Below, one piece after another: positions 5,004 through 12,721 of a stretch of DNA of 12,721 nucleotides. This DNA is from Spirochaetota bacterium. GTDB lineage: Bacteria > Spirochaetota > UBA4802 > JAFGJZ01. The stretch spans positions 1 to 12,721 of the forward strand of contig JAKJGA010000037.1 in NCBI GenBank assembly GCA_022704645.1, given 5' to 3'. Within the stretch, counting starts at the first letter, position 1, and the number at the start of each line of letters is the position of its first letter. The notes under the pieces were generated by a model. The model did not search any database, was not told the DNA's origin, and worked only from the letters and a program-made list of their open reading frames with translations. The translations under genes and the position numbers were made by a program.

Positions 5004-7850
5004 ATGAAGATAAGCGAAGTTGCAAGGAACAGTTCAGTCAACGAGAATGACATTAAGTCAATTTGTAAGGATCTCGGGATTCAAATTTCGGGTGATGACG
5101 GCGAAATTTCGTCAAATGATGCGGTATACGTAAAAACCCGCATTGAATCACTCAAAGAGGAGAGGGCAAAACAGGCTGAACAGAAGCTTTCCGTGAAAAA
5201 GAAAATCCGGCTCAAGCAGAAAGTCGATATTAGTTCTCATACAGCAAAAGAAGAAGCTATGCAGGCGGAACAGGCTGAGAAGGCTGCTCCGGCAGAAACA
5301 CCTTTTCTGGAAAAGAAACCTGCGAAGTCAGTTGATGCGCCGGTTTCTCCTTTTGGAGATTCCAAACCGCAACGGTCGGCTGAAAGACCGGAACGTCCGC
5401 AGGGAGATAGACCGCAAGGTGACAGACCTCAGGTTGCTAGACCATACGGAGATCGTCCACAGGGAAGCAGACCATACGGCGACAGACCTCAGGGGAATCG
5501 TCCATATGGTGACAGACCACAGGGCGACCGTCCACAGGGAAGCAGACCATATACTCCTGGACAAGGCGGGAACCGTCCGTATACACCTGGTCAGGGCGGA
5601 AACAGACCATATACTCCTGGACAAGGCGGGAACCGTCCGTATACTCCTGGACAGGGCGGAAACAGACCATATGGTGACAGACCACAGGGCGACCGTCCAC
5701 AGGGAAGCAGACCATATACTCCTGGACAAGGCGGGAACCGTCCGTATACTCCTGGACAGGGCGGAAACAGACCGTATACTCCTGGACAGGGCGGAAACAG
5801 ACCGTATACTCCTGGACAAGGCGGCGGTCAGCGCCGTGAAGGCGGTTTTAACAGAGGCGGATCTTTTGGAAACAGAGGTCCGCGTCCGACAGGCGGAAGA
5901 CCGCAGGCAAATGAAGGTTTTTCAACTGAACTCGATCAGACAAAGGGCGCTGATAGAGGAAAAAGAAAAGAACGCGATAAAGAAAAAGATATAAAAAAGA
6001 GCCGCTTTGCAGAGCTTTCCGCAAAGGAAGCTGCGGAAAAAGCATTCCTCGCAAAAAAGAAAAAAGAACTTCGTGACGCTGAAGTTTCTATTCCTAAGAA
6101 TATTGATATTACAGAGACCGTTTCGGTAGGTGATCTTGCTAAGAAACTTAATGTTAAGGCAAGTGATGTTATCGCAAAACTCATGAAGCTTGGTTTTATG
6201 GCTACAATAAACCAGGTTCTCGATGCCGAGACTGCAGAGATTCTTGCAAGTGAATACGGTACTCAGGTTAAGGTTGTTACTCTTTATGAAGAAACGGTTA
6301 TCCGTGAGGAAGAAGAGGACAATGCAGTCGATAATATTCACAGACCGCCGGTTGTTGCCGTTATGGGTCATGTCGATCACGGTAAAACAAAGCTTCTTGA
6401 CGCAATCAGAAGCGCTAATGTCATCGATCAGGAGTTTGGCGGAATTACTCAGCATATAGGAGCTTATCAGGTTGATGTTCATGGTCAGAAGGTAACTTTC
6501 TTTGATACACCTGGTCACGCGGCTTTTACTACGATGCGTGCCCGCGGTGCTAAAGTCACCGATATGGTAATTCTTATAGTTGCGGCAAATGACGGTGTAA
6601 TGCCTCAGACAGTTGAAGCTATCAATCATGCGAAGGACGCTAATGTTCCTATCATAGTTGCTATCAATAAAATAGATCTTCCTGAAGCTAATCCGCAGAA
6701 GGTGCGTGAAGCATTGACTGCTTATGAAATCGTTCCTGAAGAATGGGGCGGAAAGAATCTCTTTGTAGAAATCAGTGCTAAGCAGAAAATAAATATCGAA
6801 GGACTCCTTGAAGCTGTTCTTATGCAGGCTGAAATCCTTGATCTGAAGGCGAATCCGAATATCCGCGCAAAAGGAACTATTATTGAATCCAAGATAGAGC
6901 ACGGGCGCGGAACTGTATGTACTGTTCTTATTCAGAACGGTTCACTTAGAGTCGGTGATTTTATTGTTGCAGGTGTCTATTCTGCGAAAGTGCGTGCGAT
7001 GTTCAATGACAGAGGCGAGGCTATTGAAGTTGCCGGACCTTCTACTCCTGTTGAAATTCTCGGTATTGACGGAATTCCGTCAGCCGGTGATCCTTTTCAG
7101 GCAGTTGTCAGCGACAGATACGCGAAACAGATTGGTCAGAAACGTCAGGAACTTAAACGTGCTGAATCTGCTAAACAGTTTAAAAAAGTTACACTTGAAT
7201 CATTTAACGATATGATCAAAGAGGGTGCGGTTCAGGATCTCAAGATCGTCATTAAGGCGGATGTTGACGGTTCGGTTCAGGCCCTTAAAGACGCTCTTGA
7301 AAAACTTTCAACTGATGAAATCAGAGTTAAGGTTATTCATGCGGGAGCAGGCGGAATAAACGAAAGTGACGTTATGCTTGCTTCGGCATCGAATGCAATT
7401 GTTATCGGTTATCATGTGCGTCCTCTTCCAAAGATCGCGGATCTTGCCGAAGCTGAAAAAGTTTCGATCAAGATGTACAATATCATTTTTGAAGTAACAG
7501 ATGATATTAAGAAAGCGATGGAAGGAATGCTTGCGCCGGATATCATTGAAACAATTACAGGTCATGCTGAAGTTAAACAGATATTCAAAGTTTCAAAAAT
7601 CGGTACTATCGCGGGATGTATTCTCGTCGACGGAAAGATTCAGAGAACAAACAAAGTCAGAGTTATCCGCGAGTCGGTTGTGGTTTTTGACGGAGATCTT
7701 AAATCGCTCAAGCGTTTCAAAGATGACGCCAATGAAGTTCTCGGCGGTCAGGAATGCGGTATCGGCGTAAATAATTTCAATGATGTCCGTGTTGATGATA
7801 CCATTGAGTTCTACAAGCTTACGGAAGTAGCTAAGAAGCTCGGGGTATAA
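5004..7850 (+). CDS. infB: translation initiation factor IF-2 with long repeat-rich linker
   Basis: IF-2 is the GTPase that places initiator tRNA on the 30S subunit and promotes 50S joining. The 948-residue protein begins with an IF2_N module (about 1-55), then a Lys/Glu/Ala-rich stretch. The repeat block follows (131-275), then an RGG-like tail (276-300), a charged linker and a second IF2_N module (about 360-430). The G domain has G1 GHVDHGKT at 455-462, G3 DTPGH at 501-505, G4 NKID at 555-558 and G5 SAK at 591-593. Beta-barrel domains and the C-terminal tRNA-binding domain complete it; the end (FNDVRVDDTIEFYKL) is typical. The core looks intact and conventional. Only the linker is unusual, built from RPQGD/RPYGD pentapeptides and RPYTPGQGGN decapeptides. 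ATG at 5004 has AGGA at 4995-4998. It lies 25 nt after nusA and abuts rbfA with no gap. Confidence 0.98.
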   Translation: MKISEVARNSSVNENDIKSICKDLGIQISGDDGEISSNDAVYVKTRIESLKEERAKQAEQKLSVKKKIRLKQKVDISSHTAKEEAMQAEQAEKAAPAETPFLEKKPAKSVDAPVSPFGDSKPQRSAERPERPQGDRPQGDRPQVARPYGDRPQGSRPYGDRPQGNRPYGDRPQGDRPQGSRPYTPGQGGNRPYTPGQGGNRPYTPGQGGNRPYTPGQGGNRPYGDRPQGDRPQGSRPYTPGQGGNRPYTPGQGGNRPYTPGQGGNRPYTPGQGGGQRREGGFNRGGSFGNRGPRPTGGRPQANEGFSTELDQTKGADRGKRKERDKEKDIKKSRFAELSAKEAAEKAFLAKKKKELRDAEVSIPKNIDITETVSVGDLAKKLNVKASDVIAKLMKLGFMATINQVLDAETAEILASEYGTQVKVVTLYEETVIREEEEDNAVDNIHRPPVVAVMGHVDHGKTKLLDAIRSANVIDQEFGGITQHIGAYQVDVHGQKVTFFDTPGHAAFTTMRARGAKVTDMVILIVAANDGVMPQTVEAINHAKDANVPIIVAINKIDLPEANPQKVREALTAYEIVPEEWGGKNLFVEISAKQKINIEGLLEAVLMQAEILDLKANPNIRAKGTIIESKIEHGRGTVCTVLIQNGSLRVGDFIVAGVYSAKVRAMFNDRGEAIEVAGPSTPVEILGIDGIPSAGDPFQAVVSDRYAKQIGQKRQELKRAESAKQFKKVTLESFNDMIKEGAVQDLKIVIKADVDGSVQALKDALEKLSTDEIRVKVIHAGAGGINESDVMLASASNAIVIGYHVRPLPKIADLAEAEKVSIKMYNIIFEVTDDIKKAMEGMLAPDIIETITGHAEVKQIFKVSKIGTIAGCILVDGKIQRTNKVRVIRESVVVFDGDLKSLKRFKDDANEVLGGQECGIGVNNFNDVRVDDTIEFYKLTEVAKKLGV
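5394..5828 (+). repeat. in-frame tandem repeat array in infB (5- and 10-residue units)
   Basis: The array encodes IF-2 residues 131-275. Ten pentapeptides of type R-P-[QY]-G-[DSN] (one degenerate, RPQVA) occupy 5394-5543. Four RPYTPGQGGN units of 30 bp follow (5544-5663), then three pentapeptides (5664-5708), then four more 30-bp units (5709-5828; the last ends GGG). Arg codons often alternate AGA/CGT, so part of the array has a 60-bp period. The 60-bp blocks at 5604-5663 and 5709-5768 are identical, and 5544-5603 differs from them at two positions. All unit lengths are multiples of 15 bp, so copy-number change keeps the reading frame. Confidence 0.97.
5499..5828 (+). repeat. tandem duplication of a 165-bp segment within infB
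   Basis: Two copies of 165 bp (5499-5663 and 5664-5828) each encode three pentapeptides plus four decapeptides (55 residues). Positions 5502-5584 are identical to 5667-5749 over 83 bp. Divergence is concentrated in the last part of each copy, as expected from duplication followed by slippage or conversion among the 30-bp units. Confidence 0.85.
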
Positions 7851-8216
7851 ATGGCATCTTATAGAAAAGAAAGGCTTGAAGAGCTGATAAAAAGAATAAT
7901 CGGCGATCTTCTGATCAAAGGGGTTATAAAAGACCCGAGAATAGGGTTTGCAACTGTTGTGAAGGCGGAACTCAATGATGACCGCACTATCGCAACTGTT
8001 CATATATCGGTAATCGGCGGAGCCGATGAAAAAAGAAAGACTATAAAAGGTCTTAATGCCGCTGCAGGGTTTGTAAAATTTCATCTTGGAAAAGAAATGC
8101 AGATCAAGACTATTCCCGATGTGAATTTTGTCTATGACGACTCAATCGAAAAAGGTCTTGGTGTTGTAAATCTCATTGACGGACTGGCTAAAGAAAAAAC
8201 TTCCGACGATGAATGA
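7851..8216 (+). CDS. rbfA: 30S ribosome-binding factor RbfA
   Basis: RbfA is a small KH-fold protein that binds immature 30S subunits and helps 16S rRNA 5'-end maturation, notably at low temperature. The 121-residue length is typical. Family features are visible: the N-terminal helix RKERLEELIKRIIGDLL, the strand region DPRIGFATVVKAELNDDRTIATVHISV, the helix with LNAAAGFVKFHLGKEMQIKTIPDVNFVYDD (near 64-93), and a short charged tail ending SDDE. ATG at 7851 follows the infB stop codon directly with no intergenic base. GGGG at about 7841-7844 inside infB can serve as the SD, so coupling with infB is likely. The last 8 nt overlap the truB start. Confidence 0.96.
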   Translation: MASYRKERLEELIKRIIGDLLIKGVIKDPRIGFATVVKAELNDDRTIATVHISVIGGADEKRKTIKGLNAAAGFVKFHLGKEMQIKTIPDVNFVYDDSIEKGLGVVNLIDGLAKEKTSDDE

Positions 8217-9099
8217 TGTAATTTTATTGATAGACAAACCGGCAGGTATAACGTCTTTTGACGCGATAGCCCGTGTAAGGAAACTTCTGCGGGTTAAAAA
8301 AATAGGTCATTCTGGAACTCTCGACAAAGCCGCAGAAGGCTTGATTGTCGCAGCCACCGGGAAAGCAACACGTCTCACGCGTTTCTTTCTTGAAAGCGAC
8401 AAAAAATACACTGCGGTGATAAAGCTGGGTGAATCGACGGATACGTACGATTCTGACGGTGTTCCGGTCGCCGCTTGTGATACATCCTTTTTAACAGAAG
8501 AGATGATTACGGGTGCCCTTCTTTCCATGAAGGGAAAACAGCTGCAGATCCCTCCGCGGTATTCCGCGCTTAAAGTCAACGGGGTTAGAGCTTCCGACCG
8601 GGTCAGAAACGGAGAACAAATCGAGTTATCTCCGAGAGCAATAGAAATCTATTCAATCGATATAAAGTCGGTAAATCTTGCCGATATGACAGTCCGCGCA
8701 GAGATATTCTGTTCAAAAGGAACGTATATACGTTCGATTGCACGGGATCTCGGTGAAAAACTTTCTGTCGGCGCGCATCTTGCTTTTCTGAGAAGAACTG
8801 ATTCGGGTAAATTCAGCGTTAATGACGCGGTAAAACCCGATGAAATCGGAGAAGCTTTTTCATCAGGACGGACGTCTTTCATCAATTCGATGGAAAGCGC
8901 CGTCGAAGGGATGCCTTCTGTTTCGCTTGGAGCGGAATTATCCGCCAAGGTGAAGAACGGACTGAGAATGCATCCTGAACAGGTCGGATATGCGGGCATG
9001 TCCGAATTTGCACTCTTTGATGAGTCTCAAAAACTTATTGCAATTGCCCGAAGGGACGAAAAAGATGGACTGTTAAGCTATCTTTGCGTTTTTAACTAG
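8209..9099 (+). CDS. truB: tRNA pseudouridine(55) synthase TruB
   Basis: TruB converts U55 of the tRNA T-loop to pseudouridine and also acts as a tRNA chaperone. The 296-residue protein starts MNDVILLIDKPAGITSFD, typical of the family. The catalytic Asp is residue 39 in GHSGTLDKAAEGLIV. Further motifs are KKYTAVIKLGESTDTYDSDG, the PPRYSALKVNG segment near 114-124, and YIRSIARDLGEKL near 176-188. The C-terminal part is PUA-like. Residue 40 is Lys and the next positions are AAEG, whereas the common form is GTLDPxAxG; from memory, spirochaete enzymes also have Lys or Arg here. I chose ATG at 8209, which overlaps the rbfA stop (TGA 8214-8216) in another frame. A frame extension back to 8176 adds residues with no family likeness. 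No clear SD precedes it, so reinitiation after rbfA is probable. Confidence 0.95.
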   Translation: MNDVILLIDKPAGITSFDAIARVRKLLRVKKIGHSGTLDKAAEGLIVAATGKATRLTRFFLESDKKYTAVIKLGESTDTYDSDGVPVAACDTSFLTEEMITGALLSMKGKQLQIPPRYSALKVNGVRASDRVRNGEQIELSPRAIEIYSIDIKSVNLADMTVRAEIFCSKGTYIRSIARDLGEKLSVGAHLAFLRRTDSGKFSVNDAVKPDEIGEAFSSGRTSFINSMESAVEGMPSVSLGAELSAKVKNGLRMHPEQVGYAGMSEFALFDESQKLIAIARRDEKDGLLSYLCVFN

Positions 9100-9142
9100 C
9101 TGCGAAGCGGCAAAAAAATAATTATCAAATACGGGAGTATTT

Positions 9143-9400
9143 ATGACAAGCAAAGCTGAAATCATTACAAAATTCAAAAGACACGAAGGCGACACAGGCT
9201 CAGCGGAAGTTCAGATCGCGCTTCTTACTGAAAGAATCAATCACCTTACTGAGCACTTCAAAACTCATGCAAAAGATTTCCATTCAAGAAGAGGTCTCCT
9301 CAAGCTTGTTGGTCAGAGAAGAAGACTTCTTGATTATTACAAAAGGAAAGACATCAGCAAATACAGAAGCCTTATCGAGTCGCTCGGTCTTAGAAAATAA
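9143..9400 (+). CDS. rpsO: 30S ribosomal protein S15
   Basis: This 85-residue protein has the standard S15 length and near-consensus sequence. The motifs HEGDTGSAEVQIALLTERI (near 14-32), LTEHFKTHAKDFHSRRGLLKLVGQRRRLLDYYK and the C-terminal LGLRK are all present. S15 is a primary 16S rRNA-binding protein of the 30S platform. ATG at 9143 has GGGAG at 9133-9137. It lies 43 nt after truB and 23 nt before pnp, the conserved rpsO-pnp arrangement. In E. coli, S15 represses its own translation through a pseudoknot in the leader; no clear equivalent structure could be recognised by eye in the short 9100-9142 gap. Confidence 0.98.
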   Translation: MTSKAEIITKFKRHEGDTGSAEVQIALLTERINHLTEHFKTHAKDFHSRRGLLKLVGQRRRLLDYYKRKDISKYRSLIESLGLRK

Positions 9401-9423
9401 TCGGCCTCAAACAAGGAGTAATT

Positions 9424-11520
9424 ATGATCCACGAAGTTGGAGTAGAAATTGGCGGAAAAACGATAAGTTTTTCAACGGGCGAACTTGCAAAGCAGGCTGA
9501 CGGTTCGATTTTATGTTCTATGGGCGAGACTTCAGTTCTCGCCACAGCTGTTGCCGACAAGAAGCCTTCTGCCGACAGGGATTTTTTCCCTCTAAGCGTT
9601 GAGTATAAAGAAAAATATTATGCTGCCGGCAGAATGCCGGGCGGTTATATTAAAAGAGAAGGACGCCCTGCCGATCACGAAATTCTTGTGTGTAGAATAA
9701 CTGACAGACCTTTGCGTCCGCTTTTCCCTAAAGATTTTCTAAACGAAGTTCAGATAGTAATATCAACGCTTTCATCAGACAGAAAACAGCCTTCGGATGT
9801 TCTTGCAATTAACGCAGCATCTGCCGCAGTTACAATATCGGGTATTCCTTTTCACGGACCGGTCGGAGCTGTCCGCGTAGGACGCATTGACGGTCAGTTT
9901 ATCGCGAATCCAGATGTTGATCAGATTGAAAAAAGCGATATCGATTTGATGGTTGCCGGAACTGTTAATGCTGTTACAATGATTGAAGGTTCTTCAAAAA
10001 ACGTAACAGAAGACGATGTTCTAAATGCAGTTATGTTCGCGCATGACAATATCAAAAAGATATGTGCTGTTCAGAGTGATCTTAAAATTAAATGCGGCAA
10101 GCCTCTCATGAGCTATGTCGGCGCTAAAACAAACGAAGAAATATTCAATGCTGTAAAATCAAAGTTTCTTTCAGAAATTGAAAAACTGAGCGATGTACTT
10201 GAAAAGAAAGCGCGCGAAGATGCGTTTAATGACATCGTAGTAAAAGCTCAGGCTGAGTTTGCAGAAGCTTATCCTGACGGCGCGAAAGATATTTATAACG
10301 CCGTTCACGACATAGACCGCGACATCGTAAGAAGAAGAATTATTTTTGATAAAAAACGCGCAGACGGAAGAAAGCTCGATGAAGTGCGTCCTATATCAGT
10401 GAGATCGGGAATTCTTCCTCGTGTGCACGGTTCGAGTCTTTTTACCAGAGGTCAGACCCAGAGTATGGGTATAGTGACACTTGGTTCTGAAAAAGATGTT
10501 CAGAAAGTCGACACAATGAACCGCGAAGAAGTAAAAAGATTTTTTCTCCATTATAACTTTCCTCCGTTTTCAGTCGGTGAAACCGGAAGAATCGGCGGAA
10601 CCGGAAGACGCGAGATCGGTCACGGTATTCTTGCCGAACGCGCTCTTCAGTGGACGCTTCCTGAACCGTCAAAATTTCCTTACGCGATAAGACTTGTATC
10701 GGAGATTCTTGAATCAAACGGATCTTCTTCGATGGCTACTGTATGCTCGGGTTCGCTTGCATTTTTTGACGCCGGTATTCCTGTAAAGGCTCCTATCGCG
10801 GGTATTGCAATGGGTCTTGTAATGGAAGAAGGAAAGCACGCGGTATTAACTGATATTCAGGGAATCGAGGATCATCTCGGCGACATGGATTTTAAAGTAG
10901 CCGGAACAAAAGAAGGTATCACAGCTTTTCAGCTTGATATCAAGATTGAAGGAATCACTCCTGAGATTATGAAAGAGGCTCTTGCTCAGGCAAAAGAAGG
11001 AAGACTTCATATCCTCGGAAAGATGAATGAAGTTATTTCTGAGCCTAACAAGGAACTTTCACCTTATGCACCTAGATTTAAGAAGGTCAGCATACCTCAG
11101 GATAAAATCGGCGGACTTATCGGGCCAGGCGGAAAAAATATCAGAGGCATTGTTGAATCTACGGGTGCTGATGTTAATGTTGCCGAAGACGGAGAAGTTT
11201 CCGTTTATGCAATTGATTTGGCTTCTCTTGAGAAGGCTGTCCGCATGGTTCAGCTTTCAGTTGCCGAAGTTGAAGCCGGAAAAATTTATGACGGTGTTGT
11301 TAAGCGTGTTATGGAATACGGGGCATTTGTTGAAGTTCTTCCTGGAAAAGAAGGTCTCCTTCATATTTCCAAGCTTGATCATAAACGAGTAGCGAATGTT
11401 ACAGATATCGTCAATATAGGCGACTCCGTAAAAGTAAAAGTTCTAAACATCGATAAAACCGGAAGACTTGATCTTTCGAGAAAAGATGCAATGCCTGCAC
11501 CGGAAGCGGAGACTGAATAA
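9424..11520 (+). CDS. pnp: polyribonucleotide nucleotidyltransferase (PNPase)
   Basis: PNPase is a trimeric phosphorolytic 3'-5' exoribonuclease of mRNA decay. The 698-residue length is typical. The first RNase PH-like domain holds YYAAGRMPGGYIKREGRP and RITDRPLRPLFP, and an alpha-helical domain lies near 235-310. The second RNase PH-like domain holds GSSLFTRGQTQ (near 337-347) and the catalytic region EDHLGDMDFKVAG, where Asp483, Asp489 and Lys491 correspond to E. coli Asp486, Asp492 and Lys494. A KH domain follows with GLIGPGGKNIRGI (GPGG at 567-570), then an S1 domain with GVVKRVMEYGAFVEVLPGKEGLLHIS, then a short acidic tail. The FTRG loop reads GQTQ where E. coli has GETQ. ATG at 9424 has AAGGAG about 6 nt upstream. 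The stop codon is followed at once by the TTG of the M16 peptidase gene. Confidence 0.98.
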   Translation: MIHEVGVEIGGKTISFSTGELAKQADGSILCSMGETSVLATAVADKKPSADRDFFPLSVEYKEKYYAAGRMPGGYIKREGRPADHEILVCRITDRPLRPLFPKDFLNEVQIVISTLSSDRKQPSDVLAINAASAAVTISGIPFHGPVGAVRVGRIDGQFIANPDVDQIEKSDIDLMVAGTVNAVTMIEGSSKNVTEDDVLNAVMFAHDNIKKICAVQSDLKIKCGKPLMSYVGAKTNEEIFNAVKSKFLSEIEKLSDVLEKKAREDAFNDIVVKAQAEFAEAYPDGAKDIYNAVHDIDRDIVRRRIIFDKKRADGRKLDEVRPISVRSGILPRVHGSSLFTRGQTQSMGIVTLGSEKDVQKVDTMNREEVKRFFLHYNFPPFSVGETGRIGGTGRREIGHGILAERALQWTLPEPSKFPYAIRLVSEILESNGSSSMATVCSGSLAFFDAGIPVKAPIAGIAMGLVMEEGKHAVLTDIQGIEDHLGDMDFKVAGTKEGITAFQLDIKIEGITPEIMKEALAQAKEGRLHILGKMNEVISEPNKELSPYAPRFKKVSIPQDKIGGLIGPGGKNIRGIVESTGADVNVAEDGEVSVYAIDLASLEKAVRMVQLSVAEVEAGKIYDGVVKRVMEYGAFVEVLPGKEGLLHISKLDHKRVANVTDIVNIGDSVKVKVLNIDKTGRLDLSRKDAMPAPEAETE

Positions 11521-12721
11521 TTGTTTCGTAAATTTACCTTATCCAACGGAATCACCGTTTTACTTCAAAAAGTAGACGGTGTGGTTTCCGTATCAAGCGG
11601 GCTGTGGCTTAGAACGGGGTCAAGAGATGAGAATGCCGATGAATGCGGTTATGCTCATTTTCTTGAGCACATGCTCTTTAAAGGCACGGCAAAATATTCC
11701 GCTCAGGAAATGGCACGTATGGTTGACCGCGTAGGCGGTCAGCATAACGGAGCTACCAACAAGGAATATACCTGCTATTATATCAATATTATTGCAGATC
11801 ATTTGGAGATGAGTCTCGAACTTATTTCCGACATGTTTTATAATTCTCTTTTTCTTGAAACTGACATTGAAAAGGAGAAAGGGATTATTCTTGAAGAGAT
11901 TAGAATGTATGAAGATTATGCCGATGAGCATGTTCTTGATACGTTTACCGAAAGCATGTTTGCCGGTCATCCTTTGGCTCATAATATTCTGGGAACGCGT
12001 GAAAGCATAGCTTCTATCACACGCGAAAAACTCATGAATTTTTATGAGAGGGAATACCGCAACGATAAGGCGGTAATTTCCATTGCCGGAAATTTTGATA
12101 TTTCAGAAGCCGAGCGTTTGGTTAAAAAATATTTTTCAGAATCAAAAGGCTCTTCAGTATTAATAAAGCAGAATTTTTCTTATGGCAGAATATACAGAAA
12201 GCATATTGAACGCGAAATAGAACAGGTTCATTTCGCGCTGGGTTTTGACGGTTTGCCGAAGACTCATGAAGACCGTTATTCTCTATTCCTTTTAAGTACC
12301 ATCTTCGGCGGCAGTTCTTCGAGCAGACTTTTTCAGAATATCCGAGAACGAGAAGGATTGTGTTATTCTGTTTTCAGTTTCCACAGTTCATATTCGGATA
12401 ACGGTCTTTTCGGGGTTTACTGCAGCGCTTCTCCGGAAAAATTTGAAAAAGCCAAATCATTGATTCTTGATGAATGCCGCCTTTTGATCGAAAAAGGCAT
12501 TAGTGAAGATGAACTTGCGGATGCAAAGAGCTATTTGAAGGGAAGCCTGGCTCTGAGCATGGAAAGCGTTGAAGTCAAAATGGGGCACAATGCACTTGAA
12601 GAGATGACTTTCGGGCGGAAGTATTCTTTTGAAGAAGTTTGTCATTTTATTGACAAAGTAAAGGGCAGTGATATAGAGAGAATAATTAAATTGATTTTCG
12701 CTTCAAGGGAAGTCGGTTATA
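11521..12721 (+). CDS. M16 family (insulinase/MPP-like) zinc metallopeptidase, C-terminus beyond window
   Basis: The frame stays open from 11521 to the window end, giving 400 visible codons of a family usually a little over 400 residues, so only the last part is missing. The inverted zinc motif HxxEH is HFLEH at 46-50, inside GYAHFLEHMLFKG. The distal ligand region EKEKGIILEEIRMYED has Glu125/Glu126 at the expected distance. The inactive-domain signature SSRLFQNIREREGLCYSVFSF lies near 267-287 and includes the Arg/Tyr pair (Arg275 and Tyr282) typical of M16B. No signal peptide is seen, so it is probably cytoplasmic. I chose TTG at 11521, directly after the pnp stop codon, because GGAG at 11508-11511 lies 9 nt before it and the homology starts at once (KFTLSNGITVLL). 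M16 genes next to pnp are known in other bacteria; the substrate is unknown. Confidence 0.92.
   Translation, partial: MFRKFTLSNGITVLLQKVDGVVSVSSGLWLRTGSRDENADECGYAHFLEHMLFKGTAKYSAQEMARMVDRVGGQHNGATNKEYTCYYINIIADHLEMSLELISDMFYNSLFLETDIEKEKGIILEEIRMYEDYADEHVLDTFTESMFAGHPLAHNILGTRESIASITREKLMNFYEREYRNDKAVISIAGNFDISEAERLVKKYFSESKGSSVLIKQNFSYGRIYRKHIEREIEQVHFALGFDGLPKTHEDRYSLFLLSTIFGGSSSSRLFQNIREREGLCYSVFSFHSSYSDNGLFGVYCSASPEKFEKAKSLILDECRLLIEKGISEDELADAKSYLKGSLALSMESVEVKMGHNALEEMTFGRKYSFEEVCHFIDKVKGSDIERIIKLIFASREVGY

Noticed and set aside
5328..5819. Long antisense frame (163 codons) across the infB repeat array
   Set aside because: It exists because the repeat units lack stop codons in several frames. 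Its protein is a meaningless repeat of Ser/Arg/Val/Trp, and the infB frame is clearly the coding one.
5332..5994. Second plus-strand frame (220 codons) across the same repeats
   Set aside because: Shadow of infB in another frame, again kept open by the repeats; no start signal and no recognisable domain.
5922..6902. 326-codon minus-strand frame opposite the IF-2 G domain
   Set aside because: It lies entirely opposite conserved IF-2 motifs (GHVDHGKT, DTPGH, NKID), and its composition (Cys/Asn/Ile/Phe-rich) fits an antisense shadow.
8176..8208. Longer truB start upstream inside rbfA
   Set aside because: The added residues do not resemble TruB, while MNDVILLIDKPAGITSFD from 8209 does.
9099..9111. 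GCTGC-GAA-GCGGC hairpin after truB as a terminator
   Set aside because: Only five pairs with one G-U and followed by A residues, not T, on the plus strand; no minus-strand gene ends here.
11620..11982. 120-codon minus-strand frame opposite the M16 peptidase
   Set aside because: It covers the HxxEH and Glu-ligand region of a clear M16 gene on the plus strand.

Overview
The window is an ordinary bacterial chromosomal segment of moderate to low GC with dense, short-spaced genes. It holds no tRNA, rRNA, CRISPR array, insertion sequence or phage gene that I can see. The phylum cannot be fixed from sequence reading alone. TruB has Lys where most homologues have Pro after the catalytic Asp, and IF-2 has a long Arg/Pro/Gln/Gly repeat linker. 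From memory these features recall spirochaetes, but that is a weak, unverified inference. Four of the eleven genes appear to start at TTG or GTG.

Left arm (1-1635, minus strand): a three-gene unit read right to left. It encodes a YqhA/UPF0114 family membrane protein, a DJ-1/PfpI family protein with its nucleophilic cysteine, and the N-terminal 173 residues of a YgiQ-type radical SAM protein cut by the window edge. Spacing is tight: the SD of the second gene overlaps the stop codon of the first, and the third start lies inside the end of the second gene.

Middle (1636-3146): a 164-bp divergent intergenic region with candidate promoters for both directions and an inverted repeat beside an RBS. 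It is followed by a full-length Ste24-type (M48) membrane zinc protease. A strong intrinsic-terminator-shaped hairpin follows that gene, immediately upstream of rimP.

Right part (3165-12721, plus strand): the classic transcription/translation cluster rimP-nusA-infB-rbfA-truB-rpsO-pnp, then an M16 (insulinase/MPP-like) zinc peptidase open at the window end. Gaps are 0-45 bp, and rbfA and truB overlap. The genes serve 30S maturation (RimP, RbfA, S15), transcription elongation and termination (NusA), translation initiation (IF-2), tRNA modification (TruB) and RNA decay (PNPase). They are probably transcribed largely together.

I did not find a previously undescribed system. The points most worth a second look are a 145-residue tandem repeat in IF-2 that includes a recent 165-bp duplication, and the hairpin that polymerase must pass (or that sits in the leader) before the rimP operon.
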